Part shown: piece by piece, positions 1 through 8,993 of the stretch | Layout: each line of letters opens with the position of its first letter | Numbering within the stretch: the stretch's first letter is position 1 | From: Aliiroseovarius subalbicans | GTDB lineage: Bacteria; Pseudomonadota; Alphaproteobacteria; Rhodobacterales; Rhodobacteraceae | Length of the DNA stretch: 64,000 bases | Assembly (NCBI RefSeq): GCF_022678625.1 | Contig: NZ_JALBYQ010000003.1 | Location: 62,001 to 126,000, forward strand | Reading direction: 5' to 3' | The notes under the pieces: generated by a model | Database searches by the model: none | Seen by the model: only the letters and a program-made list of their open reading frames with translations | Told to the model about the DNA's origin: nothing | Made by a program: the position numbers and the translations under genes

Positions 1-242
1 AACAGCGCGGCCATGCGGTCATGGTTGCCCTTCAGCACCACCCAGTTTTCCCCGCGCACTTGGCCGTCCAGAAGGAATTGGATCACCCCGCGCGACTGCG
101 GCCCGCGATCGACAAGGTCGCCGACATGCACGATCTCGGCATCGACATCGCCAAACAGGGCGCGATCTTCGACGATCAAAGCGTGGGCAGCCTTGAGTTT
201 GTCCAGATGGCCGTGAATATCGCCGATGGCATAGGTTCTCAT
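1..242 (-). CDS. Metallophosphatase of the PPP family, partial (C-terminus off the window)
   Basis: The reading frame starts at an ATG read from 242 on the minus strand and runs off base 1, so only about 80 N-terminal residues are present. Three calcineurin-like phosphoesterase motifs follow in order: GDIHGH near residue 7, GDLVDRGPQS near residue 42 and GNHDRM near residue 73. They supply the di-metal ligands of serine/threonine-type or diadenosine-tetraphosphate-type phosphatases. The substrate cannot be set from this fragment. It lies downstream of serA in the same direction, but a terminator separates them, so it is probably its own unit. Confidence 0.85.
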   Translation of the reverse strand, partial: MRTYAIGDIHGHLDKLKAAHALIVEDRALFGDVDAEIVHVGDLVDRGPQSRGVIQFLLDGQVRGENWVVLKGNHDRMAAL

Positions 243-286
243 GACGGTCTCCTTCATGGCCAAAGTAACGTTGGAGGTAGAAATGA

Positions 287-315
287 AAAGCCCCGGCACA
301 AGGGCCGGGGCTGGT
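287..315 (-). terminator. Rho-independent terminator of serA
   Basis: A perfect 9-bp stem (289-297 with 304-312, AGCCCCGGC/GCCGGGGCT) with a 6-nt loop lies just past the serA stop. Read on the minus strand it is followed by CTTTTCATTT, a U-rich tail. Direction and placement fit the end of the serC-serA unit. Confidence 0.8.
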
Positions 316-332
316 CAGGATATGGTGTCGGT

Positions 333-1925
333 TCAGACGTCGAATTCCAACGGGCTGACCGAGTGGAACAACTCGGTCTCGCGCAGGGCGTTCAGCACGT
401 CTTCGGGGATCGGGTTGTCGACATACAGCAGCGCGATGGCGTCGCCGCCCACCTCGTTCCGCCCCAGGGTAAAGTTCGCGATGTTCACGCCATGCGCACC
501 CATCGTCGCCCCCAGCGCGCCGATGATCCCCGGCACGTCGTCGTTGGTGGTGTAGAGCATGTGGTTGCCGATCTCGGCATCGATGTTGATACCCTTGATC
601 TGGATGAAACGCGGCTTGCCGTCGCTGAACACGGTGCCCGCAATCGAGCGTTCGCGCTTGTCCGTCACCACGGTCAGCTTGATATAGCCGTCAAAGGTGC
701 CCGATTTCGCCTGCGTGGTGCAGGACGCCTTGATGCCGCGATCCGCCGCAATCACCGGGGCCGAGACCATGTTCACATCCGGGTTCGCCGGCTTTAGGAT
801 GCCCGCGATGGCGGCGCAGTCCAGCGCCTTCAGGTTCATTTCGGACACGACACCGTCGTAGAGGATGTTCACAGCCTTGATCGGCTCATCCGTCAGCTGC
901 CCGATGAAGGCGCCCAGGTGTTCGGCCAGCTTGATCCAGGGGCCCATGACTTTGGCTTCCTCGGCCGTCACCGACGGCATGTTCAGCGCGTTGGTCACCG
1001 CCCCGGTCAAAAGGTAATCCGCCATCTGTTCCGCCACCTGCAGCGCCACGTTTTCCTGCGCTTCGGTGGTCGCCGCGCCCAGGTGCGGGGTGCAGACCAC
1101 GTTGGGCAGGTTGAACAGCGCATTGTCCGTCGCCGGTTCTTCGGCGAAGACGTCGAAGGCAGCCCCCGCGACATGGCCGGATTTCAGCAGGTCCGCCAGC
1201 GCCACTTCGTCGACCAGACCACCGCGGGCACAGTTGATGATACGCACGCCTTTGCGGGTCTTTTCCAGGTTTTCACGGCTCAGAATGTTGCGGGTGCTGT
1301 CAATCAGCGGCACATGCAGCGTGATGAAATCGGCACGATGCAGAAGCTCGTCCAGATCGACCTTTTCGACGCCCATCTTGTCGGCCTTGTCCTGGCTCAG
1401 GAACGGGTCGAAGGCGACAACCTTCATCTTCAGGCCAACGGCACGGTCGCAGACGATACCGCCGATGTTGCCGGCCCCGATCACACCCAGCACCTTGCCG
1501 GTCAGCTCGGTGCCCATGAACTTGGATTTCTCCCACTTGCCCGCATGGGTCGAGGCGCTGGCCTCGGGAATCTGACGCGCCACGGCGAACATCATCGCAA
1601 TCGCGTGTTCGGCGGTGGTGATCATGTTGCCGAACGGCGTGTTCATCACGATCACGCCTTTCTTTGACGCGGCAACCTTGTCCACGTTGTCGGTGCCGAT
1701 ACCGGCGCGGCCAATGACCTTGAGGTTCGGGGCGGCGTTGATCAGCGTTTCGGTCGCCTTGGTGGCGGACCGGATGGCAAGGCCGTCATAATTGCCGATG
1801 ATCTCCATCAGGCGATCTTTGTCCTTGCCCAGGCCGGGTTCGAAATCAACTTCGATGCCACGGTCGCGAAAGATCTGGACGGCGGTTTCAGACAGTTTGT
1901 CGGATACGAGTACTTTGGGGGCCAT
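333..1925 (-). CDS. serA: D-3-phosphoglycerate dehydrogenase
   Basis: Catalyses the first step of phosphoserine-pathway serine synthesis, oxidising 3-phosphoglycerate to 3-phosphohydroxypyruvate with NAD. The 530-residue length is that of the long SerA type. Visible features are the N-terminal substrate-binding part with GRAGIGTDNVD, the NAD-binding Rossmann motif GVIGAGNIGG, NCARGGLVDE, the catalytic-His region TPHLGAATTEAQ, an intervening domain and a C-terminal ACT domain (about residues 455-530, DDVPGIIGALG), where serine feedback inhibition normally acts. The start is the ATG at 1925 with AAAGGA upstream. It follows serC by 62 bases, with an intercistronic hairpin between them. Confidence 0.97.
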   Translation of the reverse strand: MAPKVLVSDKLSETAVQIFRDRGIEVDFEPGLGKDKDRLMEIIGNYDGLAIRSATKATETLINAAPNLKVIGRAGIGTDNVDKVAASKKGVIVMNTPFGNMITTAEHAIAMMFAVARQIPEASASTHAGKWEKSKFMGTELTGKVLGVIGAGNIGGIVCDRAVGLKMKVVAFDPFLSQDKADKMGVEKVDLDELLHRADFITLHVPLIDSTRNILSRENLEKTRKGVRIINCARGGLVDEVALADLLKSGHVAGAAFDVFAEEPATDNALFNLPNVVCTPHLGAATTEAQENVALQVAEQMADYLLTGAVTNALNMPSVTAEEAKVMGPWIKLAEHLGAFIGQLTDEPIKAVNILYDGVVSEMNLKALDCAAIAGILKPANPDVNMVSAPVIAADRGIKASCTTQAKSGTFDGYIKLTVVTDKRERSIAGTVFSDGKPRFIQIKGINIDAEIGNHMLYTTNDDVPGIIGALGATMGAHGVNIANFTLGRNEVGGDAIALLYVDNPIPEDVLNALRETELFHSVSPLEFDV

Positions 1926-1959
1926 GGTCGTGGTCCTTTGTCAAAGAGTATGGGGGAAC

Positions 1960-1980
1960 GGCCCCGCATCGCGCGGGGCC
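1960..1980 (-). other. Intercistronic hairpin between serC and serA
   Basis: An 8-bp perfect stem, GGCCCCGC (1960-1967) and GCGGGGCC (1973-1980), with a 5-nt loop, sits in the 62-base gap just after the serC stop. On the minus strand no clear U-run follows, so it is more likely an mRNA-stability or partial-termination element than a full terminator. Confidence 0.5.
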
Positions 1981-1987
1981 AGAAATC

Positions 1988-3130
1988 TTATTGAGCGGCG
2001 ATCTCGGCGTTGAACGCCCAGTCCAGCCACGGCATCAGCGCAACCACGTCGGACGTTTCGACCGTGCCGCCACACCAGATGCGCAGACCGGCGGGGGCGT
2101 CACGATAGGCGCCCACGTCCAGCGCCACACCTTCGACCTCAAGCCGCTTGGCGACGGCCTTGGCAAAGGCGGCACCATCGGTGATGCGGTCGTCGGTGAA
2201 CTTCAGGCAGACCGAGGTGTTCGACAGCGTCGCCGGGTCATGCGCCAGGAAGTCGACCCAGTCACGCATCTCGACAAAATCCGCGACCGCCTTGGTGTTG
2301 GCATCCGCGCGGGCGATCAGGCCCTTGAGCCCACCGACCGAGCGCGCCCAGTCCAGCGCAAACAGGTAATCCTCGACCGCCAGCATCGACGGTGTGTTGA
2401 TCGTGGCACCGGTGAAGATGCCTTCGATCAGCTTGCCACCCTTGGTCAGGCGGAAGATTTTCGGCAGCGGCCAGGCGGGGGTGTAGCTTTCCAGCCGTTC
2501 CACCGCACGCGGGGACAGGATCAGGATGCCGTGCGCGGCCTCGCCGCCCAGCACCTTCTGCCAAGAGAAGGTGGTCACATCCAGCTTGTCCCACGGCAGG
2601 TCCATCGCGAACGCGGCCGAGGTTGCATCGCAGATCGTCAGACCTTCGCGATCGTCGGCAATCCAGTCGCCGTTCGGCACGCGCACGCCCGAGGTGGTGC
2701 CATTCCAGGTGAACACGACGTCATTGTTGAAGTCGACTGCGGCCAGATCGGGCAGTTCGCCGTACTCCGCCGTTTTGGCCACCGCATCCAGCTTTAGCTG
2801 TTTGGTCACGTCGGTGACCCAACCCGCACCGAAGCTTTCCCAAGCCAGCATCTCCACGCCACGCGCGCCCAACAGCGACCAAAGCGCCATTTCCACAGCA
2901 CCGGTGTCGGACGCGGGCACGATGCCGATCTTGTAATCGACGGGGATGCCCAGCACCTCACGGGTGCCTTCGATCGCGGCCTTCAGCTTGTCCTTGCCAA
3001 CCGCGGCACGGTGCGAACGACCCAAAGCTGCGTCCGACAGAGCATCAAGAGTCCATGTGGGGGGTTTGGCGCAAGGGCCAGAGGAAAAACGCGGATTAGC
3101 CGGCCGCGTTGCCGGTTGTTCAATAGCCAT
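1988..3130 (-). CDS. serC: Phosphoserine aminotransferase
   Basis: PLP-dependent class V aminotransferase that converts 3-phosphohydroxypyruvate and glutamate to O-phosphoserine; it also serves pyridoxal phosphate synthesis in many bacteria. The 380-residue product begins [20 protein letters not shown]. The frame is open further upstream, but this ATG at 3130 has a GGAAGGG ribosome site and the conserved N-terminus. The PLP lysine lies in [15 protein letters not shown], typical of the SerC subtype common in alphaproteobacteria. It is followed by serA on the same strand, and serB lies divergently about 550 bases away, so all three serine steps are clustered. Confidence 0.95.
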   Translation of the reverse strand: MAIEQPATRPANPRFSSGPCAKPPTWTLDALSDAALGRSHRAAVGKDKLKAAIEGTREVLGIPVDYKIGIVPASDTGAVEMALWSLLGARGVEMLAWESFGAGWVTDVTKQLKLDAVAKTAEYGELPDLAAVDFNNDVVFTWNGTTSGVRVPNGDWIADDREGLTICDATSAAFAMDLPWDKLDVTTFSWQKVLGGEAAHGILILSPRAVERLESYTPAWPLPKIFRLTKGGKLIEGIFTGATINTPSMLAVEDYLFALDWARSVGGLKGLIARADANTKAVADFVEMRDWVDFLAHDPATLSNTSVCLKFTDDRITDGAAFAKAVAKRLEVEGVALDVGAYRDAPAGLRIWCGGTVETSDVVALMPWLDWAFNAEIAAQ

Positions 3131-3233
3131 TAATGCTACCCTTCCAGATAAGCGCCTCTCGTTGGGGAGAGGTGTCCCACGGACGCAAATACGGGGGGTG
3201 GCGGCGGGGGGCAAGCGTGAAAATGGAGAAAAT

Positions 3234-3251
3234 GCGCCCCTTCAGGGGGCG
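3234..3251 (-). terminator. Probable terminator of the 74-aa gene upstream of serC
   Basis: The hairpin GCCCC-TTCAG-GGGGC (3236-3249, with flanking CG pairing) read on the minus strand is followed by CATTTTCTCCATTTT. It sits between the small gene ending at 3315 and the start of serC, so it probably ends the former and leaves serC with its own promoter in the roughly 100 bases that remain. Confidence 0.55.
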
Positions 3252-3314
3252 AAAACGTCACGCTTGTGTCGGATCGGAAACCGAAGACCCTCCGCCGCTT
3301 TGGGTGGCAAGGGG

Positions 3315-3539
3315 TCAGCCACGCCAGAAATCGTTGGCCTGCGCCACGGTCTGGAAATTCGTCGCCACCACCTGTGACACGGCGGTCAGGCTGTCGGCGT
3401 TGTTGGCATAATCCGGGCGCATCTTGGTGCGCGCATCGTCGTCAGGCTGCGTTTTCTTCACCGCCATGCGCGACAGCTTGACGGCAAGGTCATAGCCCTC
3501 TTCAGGGGTGGCGGTGATCAGGGACGGAAGCCAGGACAT
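3315..3539 (-). CDS. Small conserved-type hypothetical protein (74 aa)
   Basis: A 74-residue product starting MSWLPSLITATPEEGYDL. Two in-frame ATGs lie 6 bases apart (3545 and 3539). AAGGAG at 3552-3547 is 1 base from the first and 7 from the second, so the second is preferred. The protein is soluble, with no signal peptide or membrane segment, and no domain is recognised. Helical, Ala/Asn-rich content (NNADSLTAVSQVVATNFQTV) is visible. It lies between serC and serB, divergent from serB; any role in serine metabolism is only suggested by position. Confidence 0.65.
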   Translation of the reverse strand: MSWLPSLITATPEEGYDLAVKLSRMAVKKTQPDDDARTKMRPDYANNADSLTAVSQVVATNFQTVAQANDFWRG

Positions 3540-3679
3540 GTTCATTCTCCTTGTTGGGAGTGTGAAGCATAGGTCAGTTGTCGGACGGCGGCCACGTGAC
3601 ATTTGCGCGACGACACCCCGGCCTGGTGCAAACCGGCGTAACATGGTCTATGCAGCCGCAAATCACCACGGAGCCGCCC

Positions 3680-4558
3680 ATGTTCACCGCCACCCTGCTG
3701 ACCGCCCCCACCAACCGCACACTGGACCCCGCGCTGGTCGAAAGCCTGCGCAATGCTTGGGGCGGGGGGGACGCGGATTGGCTGTCACCGGACGAAGCAG
3801 CCGAGTTTTCGCTGGGAGAGATGCCGGGAAATCGGTGGGACGTCTGGGCCGACCTTCAGGGCATAGGCGTGGACCTTGTGGTGCAGAAAACCGAAGGCCG
3901 GGTGAAAAAGATGCTTCTGGCGGATATGGATTCGACCATGATCCAGCAGGAATGCATCGACGAGCTGGCCGATGAGGCCGGCGTCGGGCCGCGCGTGGCC
4001 GACATCACGGCGCGGGCGATGAACGGCGAACTGGACTTCGAAGGTGCCCTGCGCGAACGGGTCGGTCTTTTGAAAGGCCTGGACGCGGGTGTGATCGAGC
4101 GGGTGCTGAACACGCGCATCACCCTGATGCCGGGCGGGCGCGAATTGCTGGCAACGATGCGCGACGCGGGGGCCTACGCGGCGCTGGTGTCGGGCGGGTT
4201 CACCGCCTTCACCGCGCGCGTTGCCGGGCAGTTGGGGTTTCATGAGAACCGCGCCAACACGCTGAATGTGATGGATGGCAAGCTGGACGGCACGGTGGGG
4301 GAACCGATCTTGGGTCGGGCCGCTAAGGTCGCGGCGCTGGAGGAGATATCCGCACGCCTGGGCCTTTCGCATGACGCGGTGATGGCGGTGGGCGACGGCG
4401 CCAACGATCTGGGCATGCTGCACCTGGCGGGCGCGGGGGTTGCGCTGCACGCGAAGCCCTCGGTGGCTGCCGAATGTGACATTCGCATCAACCACGGTGA
4501 CCTGTCCGCGCTTTTGTTCATCCAGGGCTACAACCGCGCGGATTTTCTGGACGCGTAA
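3680..4558 (+). CDS. serB: Phosphoserine phosphatase
   Basis: HAD-superfamily enzyme for the last step of serine synthesis, O-phosphoserine to serine. The 292-residue product starts at 3680 behind CACGGAG at good spacing. The frame is open further upstream, but those residues are not family-like. An N-terminal ACT-like segment (about 1-75) precedes the HAD core: the DxDxT nucleophile motif is LLADMDSTMIQQE (near residue 80), then LVSGGFTAF (motif II Ser), and GDGANDLGML (motif IV). It is divergent from serC-serA and ends before a strong hairpin at 4684-4736. Confidence 0.96.
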   Translation: MFTATLLTAPTNRTLDPALVESLRNAWGGGDADWLSPDEAAEFSLGEMPGNRWDVWADLQGIGVDLVVQKTEGRVKKMLLADMDSTMIQQECIDELADEAGVGPRVADITARAMNGELDFEGALRERVGLLKGLDAGVIERVLNTRITLMPGGRELLATMRDAGAYAALVSGGFTAFTARVAGQLGFHENRANTLNVMDGKLDGTVGEPILGRAAKVAALEEISARLGLSHDAVMAVGDGANDLGMLHLAGAGVALHAKPSVAAECDIRINHGDLSALLFIQGYNRADFLDA

Positions 4559-4683
4559 GGCTCCCGCCCATCGTTGACACCTTCGGTGTCGCCTCTGGTT
4601 GGGCGTGGCCGCTTCGCGGCGGATTTCAGGTCTCCGACGGGATGTTCTCAGAAAGGAAAAGTGGCAGACGCGCCGCCAGCCAA

Positions 4684-4736
4684 GACGCCTTTTCACGCGA
4701 CGGGGTGGGTGGGTGGGCGGCGCGTGAAAAGGCGTC
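4684..4736. repeat. G-quadruplex-loop hairpin, copy A (convergent terminator)
   Basis: A perfect 16-bp stem (4684-4699 with 4721-4736) encloses a 21-nt loop with GGGGTGGGTGGGTGGG on the plus strand, four G-tracts joined by single T residues. It lies between the convergent serB and asparaginase genes and overlaps the stop codon of the latter (4735-4737). The loop core with its flanks recurs at 44291-44315 inside an unrelated stem, and a related element is at 33311-33360. Read in the asparaginase direction the RNA loop is C-rich; read from serB it would be G-rich. Confidence 0.85.
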
Positions 4737-5733
4737 AGCGTGCCAGGGTGGCGGCCGGGCGGATGGAGCCGGTGACCACGTCCCGCCAGTTTTTCACCGC
4801 AGCGTTCATGCGTTTTGCGGTGGCCGGGTGGTCCGCCTTCAACACGCCAAACCGCACCAAAAGCGCCGCGATCGTGCATTCGGCGGCGCGCGTGCCACCG
4901 TCTTCGATCTTCACCGCCATGCCCAGTTTCTGTTCCGGCAACATGGCGACAAAGAACGCCTCGGCCCCGGTCTTGATCGAGGCCGCCCCGCCCATTGCGC
5001 GCATAAGCTCGGTGCAGGCTCGGCCCTCACCCGCCACCAATTCAGGGTGCAGAGCCATTGCTTCGCGCAGTCGCACCGCGGCGTCCGCGCGCCGACCCTG
5101 TCCCGCACGTGCCCCGGCAAAGGCCCCCATCGCCCGCGCCATGCCATGCATCGTGGTGGCGAAATTCGGCGCCGAGCAGCCGTCGATGGCAAAGCCCGGG
5201 CTGTCCTGTCCGGTAACCTCTTCGAAGGCTTCGCGCACCGCCTGTTGCACTGGGTGGGTCGGGTCGATGTATTCAGCCCCCGCACCCAGGTGCCGTGTTA
5301 GCGTCAGAAAGCCCGTGTGCTTTCCCGAACAATTGTTGTGGCACTGGCAGGGCTGGCTGTCTGAACACAAGAGTTCCTTCATTGTGGGCGGGTCCGAAGG
5401 CATTTCCGGGCCACAGCGCAAATCATCATCCGCAAGCCCCAGATCCGCGAGCCACCGCGCCACGCGGTCGGTATGAATATGCGCGCCATTGTGCGAGGCG
5501 CAGGCAAGCGCGAGCTGTTCGGTACTCAGCCCCGCCGCATCCGCCGCCCCGCTTTCGATCAGCGGCAGCGCCTGGATCATCTTGGATGAAGAGCGCGGTA
5601 AAACCACCTTTTCGGGGTCGCCCCAGCTTTCAACGATCTCACCGGCCGAATCGCACACGACCGCGTGGCCCATATGTTGCGATTCCAGGAAATCCCCCCG
5701 CCAGATTTCGGTCAGCACTTCGGCCTGTGTCAT
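4735..5733 (-). CDS. Asparaginase family protein (asparaginase II, Rhizobium type)
   Basis: A 332-residue product of the family that includes the thermolabile L-asparaginase of Rhizobium etli (PF06089); it is predicted to hydrolyse asparagine to aspartate and ammonia. Family landmarks are VLPRSSSKMIQALPL (a Ser-Ser-Lys region near residue 50), CASHNGAHIHTDRV, CSGKHTGFL and DGCSAPNFATTMHGMARAM. The start at 5733 (MTQAEVLTEIWRG) has AGAGG upstream, better than the earlier in-frame start at 5757. It has no signal peptide, so it is cytoplasmic. Its stop codon sits in the stem of a G-quadruplex-loop hairpin. Confidence 0.85.
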   Translation of the reverse strand: MTQAEVLTEIWRGDFLESQHMGHAVVCDSAGEIVESWGDPEKVVLPRSSSKMIQALPLIESGAADAAGLSTEQLALACASHNGAHIHTDRVARWLADLGLADDDLRCGPEMPSDPPTMKELLCSDSQPCQCHNNCSGKHTGFLTLTRHLGAGAEYIDPTHPVQQAVREAFEEVTGQDSPGFAIDGCSAPNFATTMHGMARAMGAFAGARAGQGRRADAAVRLREAMALHPELVAGEGRACTELMRAMGGAASIKTGAEAFFVAMLPEQKLGMAVKIEDGGTRAAECTIAALLVRFGVLKADHPATAKRMNAAVKNWRDVVTGSIRPAATLAR

Positions 5734-5913
5734 CTTTGATCCTCTCACAGCTGTCACGCGCGATTTTCCGCCAACGGGGCTTTCATAAATCGGCGAATTT
5801 ACGTTAGACTAACCCTGCAGACTTGAAAACGGTCCTTGCACGCGAAAGCCTACGCTAGATTGGGCATGTGTAACGGGCCCCTGAGGCAGAGGCAGCTGGA
5901 GGCTGTGGTAGAC
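5734..5913. promoter_or_regulatory. Divergent intergenic region (asparaginase / IalB-like gene)
   Basis: About 180 bases between divergently transcribed genes must hold both promoters. A relatively AT-rich stretch (AATCGGCGAATTTACGTTAG, 5788-5807) is the best candidate, but no consensus elements can be assigned with confidence. Confidence 0.35.
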
Positions 5914-6438
5914 ATGAAATCGATTTTTGCACGGGGTATGTGCACCATTGCGCTGTCGCTGGCCGCGACTGGCGTATTTGCGCAGGAAAGCTCGAACCGG
6001 GTGGCGGCGAACACCGATTGGAGCGTTTTCGAAGAAGCGCAGAACAATGAATGCTGGGCCGTTTCGACGCCCAAGGAAAGCACGATCACCCAGAACGGCC
6101 GCCTCGTGGCCGCGAACCGAGGCGATATCCTGCTTTTTGTCAGCTACTGGAAAGGCCAGAACGGCACCGGCGAAGTCAGCTTTGCCGGCGGGTATCCGTT
6201 TGCCAATGGGTCAACCGTGTCAATGACGATTGGCTCCAGCCGCTTTGACCTCTTCACCGACGGTGAAACCGCGTGGTCCGCCGGACCGGACGACGACCAG
6301 AAGATAATCGCAGCCATGAAACGTGGCGCACAGGCAATCCTGGTCGGCCAATCGTCACGCGGCAAGAAAACCGAAGACAAATTCTCGCTTCTGGGGTTCA
6401 CCGCCGCCGTAGATGACGCCGGAAAACGCTGCAAATAA
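5914..6438 (+). CDS. Invasion-associated locus B (IalB) family secreted protein
   Basis: A 174-residue protein beginning MKSIFARGMCTIALSLAATG with a Sec signal peptide, probably cut after VFA (near residue 23). The mature part contains CWAVSTPKESTI, FVSYWKGQNGTGEVSFAGGYPF and a late Cys, as in IalB family proteins (PF06776). These are periplasmic or surface proteins named for a Bartonella factor but widespread in free-living alphaproteobacteria, with no settled biochemical role. The start at 5914 is chosen because the signal peptide begins there and GGAGG is upstream; 26 more in-frame codons precede it without signal character. Confidence 0.75.
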   Translation: MKSIFARGMCTIALSLAATGVFAQESSNRVAANTDWSVFEEAQNNECWAVSTPKESTITQNGRLVAANRGDILLFVSYWKGQNGTGEVSFAGGYPFANGSTVSMTIGSSRFDLFTDGETAWSAGPDDDQKIIAAMKRGAQAILVGQSSRGKKTEDKFSLLGFTAAVDDAGKRCK

Positions 6439-6478
6439 GTCAAACTCTCGGCGCATTTCTTGGTTAACACCAGCCTGA

Positions 6479-6495
6479 CGCCCGTATTCCGGGCG
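6479..6495 (+). other. Hairpin in the leader of the first Hint gene
   Basis: CGCCCG (6479-6484) pairs with CGGGCG (6490-6495) over a 5-nt loop, ending some 9 bases before the Shine-Dalgarno AGGTGGTGAG of the Hint gene at 6513. It has no T-run, so it is a possible leader structure or a weak end for the IalB-like gene. Confidence 0.4.
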
Positions 6496-6512
6496 CAATC
6501 AAAGGTGGTGAG

Positions 6513-7523
6513 ATGGCGGAGTTCACGCCCTATCTGTCCGAGATCAGATTCGTGGGGCCCGCGTCCAGCGACTTCATAGAAGTTGTGCTGGACGACGGGG
6601 CCGATCCGACAGCAGTGAGCGTCGTTGTCTATAACAAGAACGGCACCATCCGTTCGACCAATGCTCTTGATGCAACCCCCGACAACACGATTGCCGGCAG
6701 CGACATCTATTCGGTCGAGGCCGCTATTCACAAGATGGGCGCGGTGGCGCTGGTCGTGGATGGGACAATTGTCGCCTTCCTGTCCTTCAACGGCAGCGTC
6801 ACGGCCAGCGAAGGCCCGGCCGATGGCCTGACGTCGACCCAATTGGGGACGACCAGCCAAGGGGAAAGCCTGATCTCGACCGACATGGGCACCAGCTACT
6901 CGGTCGAAACCGCACCCGACCCCGGCGTGATCCCCTGTTTCCTGGCGGGCACATTAGTGGACACCCCCGAGGGACCTCGCGCCGTCGAAAGCATTGCGCC
7001 CGGTGATCTGGTGATGACACTGGACGCGGGCGCACAGCCCGTGCGTTGGATCGGACAGCGCAAACTTACACCCTGCCAAACACGCGAAGAACAGCTTTAC
7101 CCGGTGCGTATCCCGGCGGGGGCGCTGGACAATGCCGCCGAGATTATGGTGTCGCCCGCACACCGAATTGCGCTTGCACACCCAAACCTTGCCCTTTTGT
7201 TCGACCACGACCGCGCATTGGCCCCCGCTGGCACATTGGTCGGTTGGAACGGCATTCACCTGGCCCGGGATGTCGTGGCCCCGACCTATTGCCACCTGAT
7301 GTTTGATGAACACCACCTGATCACGACCCGGGGCTTGATCAGCGAAAGCTTTTACCCAGGATCTCTGGCCATGTCCGCACTGGGCAAAGCGGCCCGCCAG
7401 GACCTGTTCACATCGTTTCCGGCGTTGAGATACCGGCCGGACAGAATTGGTTCGACGACCCGCCCCTGCCTGAAATCGCATGAGGTGCGCGTGGCCCTGG
7501 ACGTGCTGAGCCACGCGGCGTGA
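6513..7523 (+). CDS. Lamin-tail-like plus Hint domain protein
   Basis: A 336-residue protein. Residues 1-135 resemble a bacterial lamin-tail-type beta domain (LSEIRFVGPASSDFIEV, VVYNKNGTI, FLSFNGSVTASEGPADGLTS). A Hint_2 (hedgehog/intein) domain follows, starting at PCFLAGTLVDTPEGPRAVE with the expected catalytic Cys at 142 and the later VSPAHRIAL and MFDEHHLITT blocks. Such Hint domains are typical of extracellular alphaproteobacterial proteins; self-cleavage is assumed from the family. It has no Sec signal peptide, so export would need another route (type I is usual for such proteins). The start at 6513 has AGGTGGTGAG. Two more Hint proteins lie at 14-16.6 kb. Confidence 0.8.
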   Translation: MAEFTPYLSEIRFVGPASSDFIEVVLDDGADPTAVSVVVYNKNGTIRSTNALDATPDNTIAGSDIYSVEAAIHKMGAVALVVDGTIVAFLSFNGSVTASEGPADGLTSTQLGTTSQGESLISTDMGTSYSVETAPDPGVIPCFLAGTLVDTPEGPRAVESIAPGDLVMTLDAGAQPVRWIGQRKLTPCQTREEQLYPVRIPAGALDNAAEIMVSPAHRIALAHPNLALLFDHDRALAPAGTLVGWNGIHLARDVVAPTYCHLMFDEHHLITTRGLISESFYPGSLAMSALGKAARQDLFTSFPALRYRPDRIGSTTRPCLKSHEVRVALDVLSHAA

Positions 7524-7576
7524 CAAGGCACCTGCGTTGAGCTATAGACTGCGCCCCTGTGACAAGGATGCGCGCG

Positions 7577-8755
7577 ATGACACCCGAGACCCCGATTACC
7601 CAAGATGTCCTGACGATCCCCCGCAAAGACACGGGGGGCGGCAAGAAGAACCTTGTTGGTCTGACCCGCGACCAGTTGCGTGATGAGTTGATTGCCGCCG
7701 GCACGCCGGAAAAGCAGGCCAAGATGCGCACGGGGCAGATCTGGCAGTGGATCTATCAATGGGGCGTGCGCGATTTCGACAGCATGACCAACCTGGCCAA
7801 AGCTTACCGTGCGCAGCTGGGCGAACACTTCGTGATCGAGATCCCCGAAGTCGTGACCAAACAGGTCAGCGAAGACGGCACCCGCAAATACCTGGTGCGT
7901 ATCAACGGCGGACACGAGGTCGAGGTTGTTTACATCCCCGAAGAAGGACGCGGCACTCTTTGCATCTCGTCACAAGTTGGCTGCACCCTGACCTGTTCCT
8001 TCTGCCATACCGGCACCCAGAAACTGGTGCGCAACCTGACCGCCGCCGAGATCGTCGGACAAGTGATGGTCGCGCGCGATGACCTGGATGAATGGCCCGT
8101 ACCCGGCGCGCCCAAGGATGAAACGCGCCTGTTGTCGAACATCGTTCTGATGGGCATGGGCGAGCCGCTCTATAATTTCGAGAACGTGCGCGACGCGATG
8201 AAGATCGTGATGGATCCCGAGGGCATCCAACTGTCGCGCCGCCGGATCACCCTGTCGACCTCGGGCATCGTGCCGGAAATTGCCCGAACCGCCGATGAGA
8301 TCGGCTGCTTGCTTGCCGTCAGCTTTCACGCCACGACCGACGAGGTGCGCAACAAGCTGGTGCCGATCAACAAGAAATACAACATCGAAACGCTGCTGGC
8401 CGCGCTGCGTGCCTATCCCCGCGTCGCCAATTCCGAACGCATCACGTTTGAATACGTGATGCTGCATGGCGTGAATGACAGCGACGAGGATGCGCATCGA
8501 CTGGTCGAGTTGATCAAAGGCATCCCGGCCAAGATCAACCTGATCCCGTTCAACGAATGGCCCGGGTCGCCCTATACACGATCGTCGAACAACCGCATCC
8601 GGGCCTTTGCAAACATCATCTATCAGGCCGGCTATGCCAGCCCGATCCGCAAGACGCGCGGCGAGGACATCATGGCCGCCTGTGGTCAGCTGAAATCGGC
8701 CACCGAACGCGCGCGCAAGTCGAAACGGCAGATCGAACAAGAGGCAGGGCTCTAA
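7577..8755 (+). CDS. rlmN: 23S rRNA (adenine2503-C2)-methyltransferase, dual-specificity RlmN
   Basis: A radical-SAM enzyme that methylates C2 of A2503 in 23S rRNA and usually A37 of some tRNAs. The 392-residue product has the cluster motif CTLTCSFC (CxxxCxxC) near residue 137, [20 protein letters not shown] and the C-terminal cysteine in IMAACGQL required for the mechanism. The frame is open from GTG 7559, with ATGs at 7568 and 7577. ACAAGGA favours 7577, but the exact start is uncertain by a few codons. Confidence 0.95.
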   Translation: MTPETPITQDVLTIPRKDTGGGKKNLVGLTRDQLRDELIAAGTPEKQAKMRTGQIWQWIYQWGVRDFDSMTNLAKAYRAQLGEHFVIEIPEVVTKQVSEDGTRKYLVRINGGHEVEVVYIPEEGRGTLCISSQVGCTLTCSFCHTGTQKLVRNLTAAEIVGQVMVARDDLDEWPVPGAPKDETRLLSNIVLMGMGEPLYNFENVRDAMKIVMDPEGIQLSRRRITLSTSGIVPEIARTADEIGCLLAVSFHATTDEVRNKLVPINKKYNIETLLAALRAYPRVANSERITFEYVMLHGVNDSDEDAHRLVELIKGIPAKINLIPFNEWPGSPYTRSSNNRIRAFANIIYQAGYASPIRKTRGEDIMAACGQLKSATERARKSKRQIEQEAGL

Positions 8756-8866
8756 TTCTCCGGCCTGACCCCCGACTGCCTGCCCCTGTCCAATCGGACC
8801 CGCTCTTTTCCCTGCCTTAGCGACAGGCGGGGAGTGGACCGCCATCGTGTGGGCGCCCTTTGACAT

Positions 8867-8900
8867 GGAAACAGTGACGGTTTCGGAAACGACTGTTTCC
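8867..8900. other. Inverted repeat in the 238-base gap after rlmN
   Basis: GGAAACAGT (8867-8875) and ACTGTTTCC (8892-8900) are exact inverted repeats around a 16-nt spacer that itself contains TTTCGGAAAC. They lie upstream of the small ORF at 8994. This could be an operator or a hairpin; no T-run follows. Confidence 0.4.
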
Positions 8901-8993
8901 AAAAGCCCCACAAAGGCCCCAATTCCGCACATTTTCCGCCATGCTGCCCGATCAATTTAGGATCAACAAAACAAAACCCATCGGAGCAGTCCA

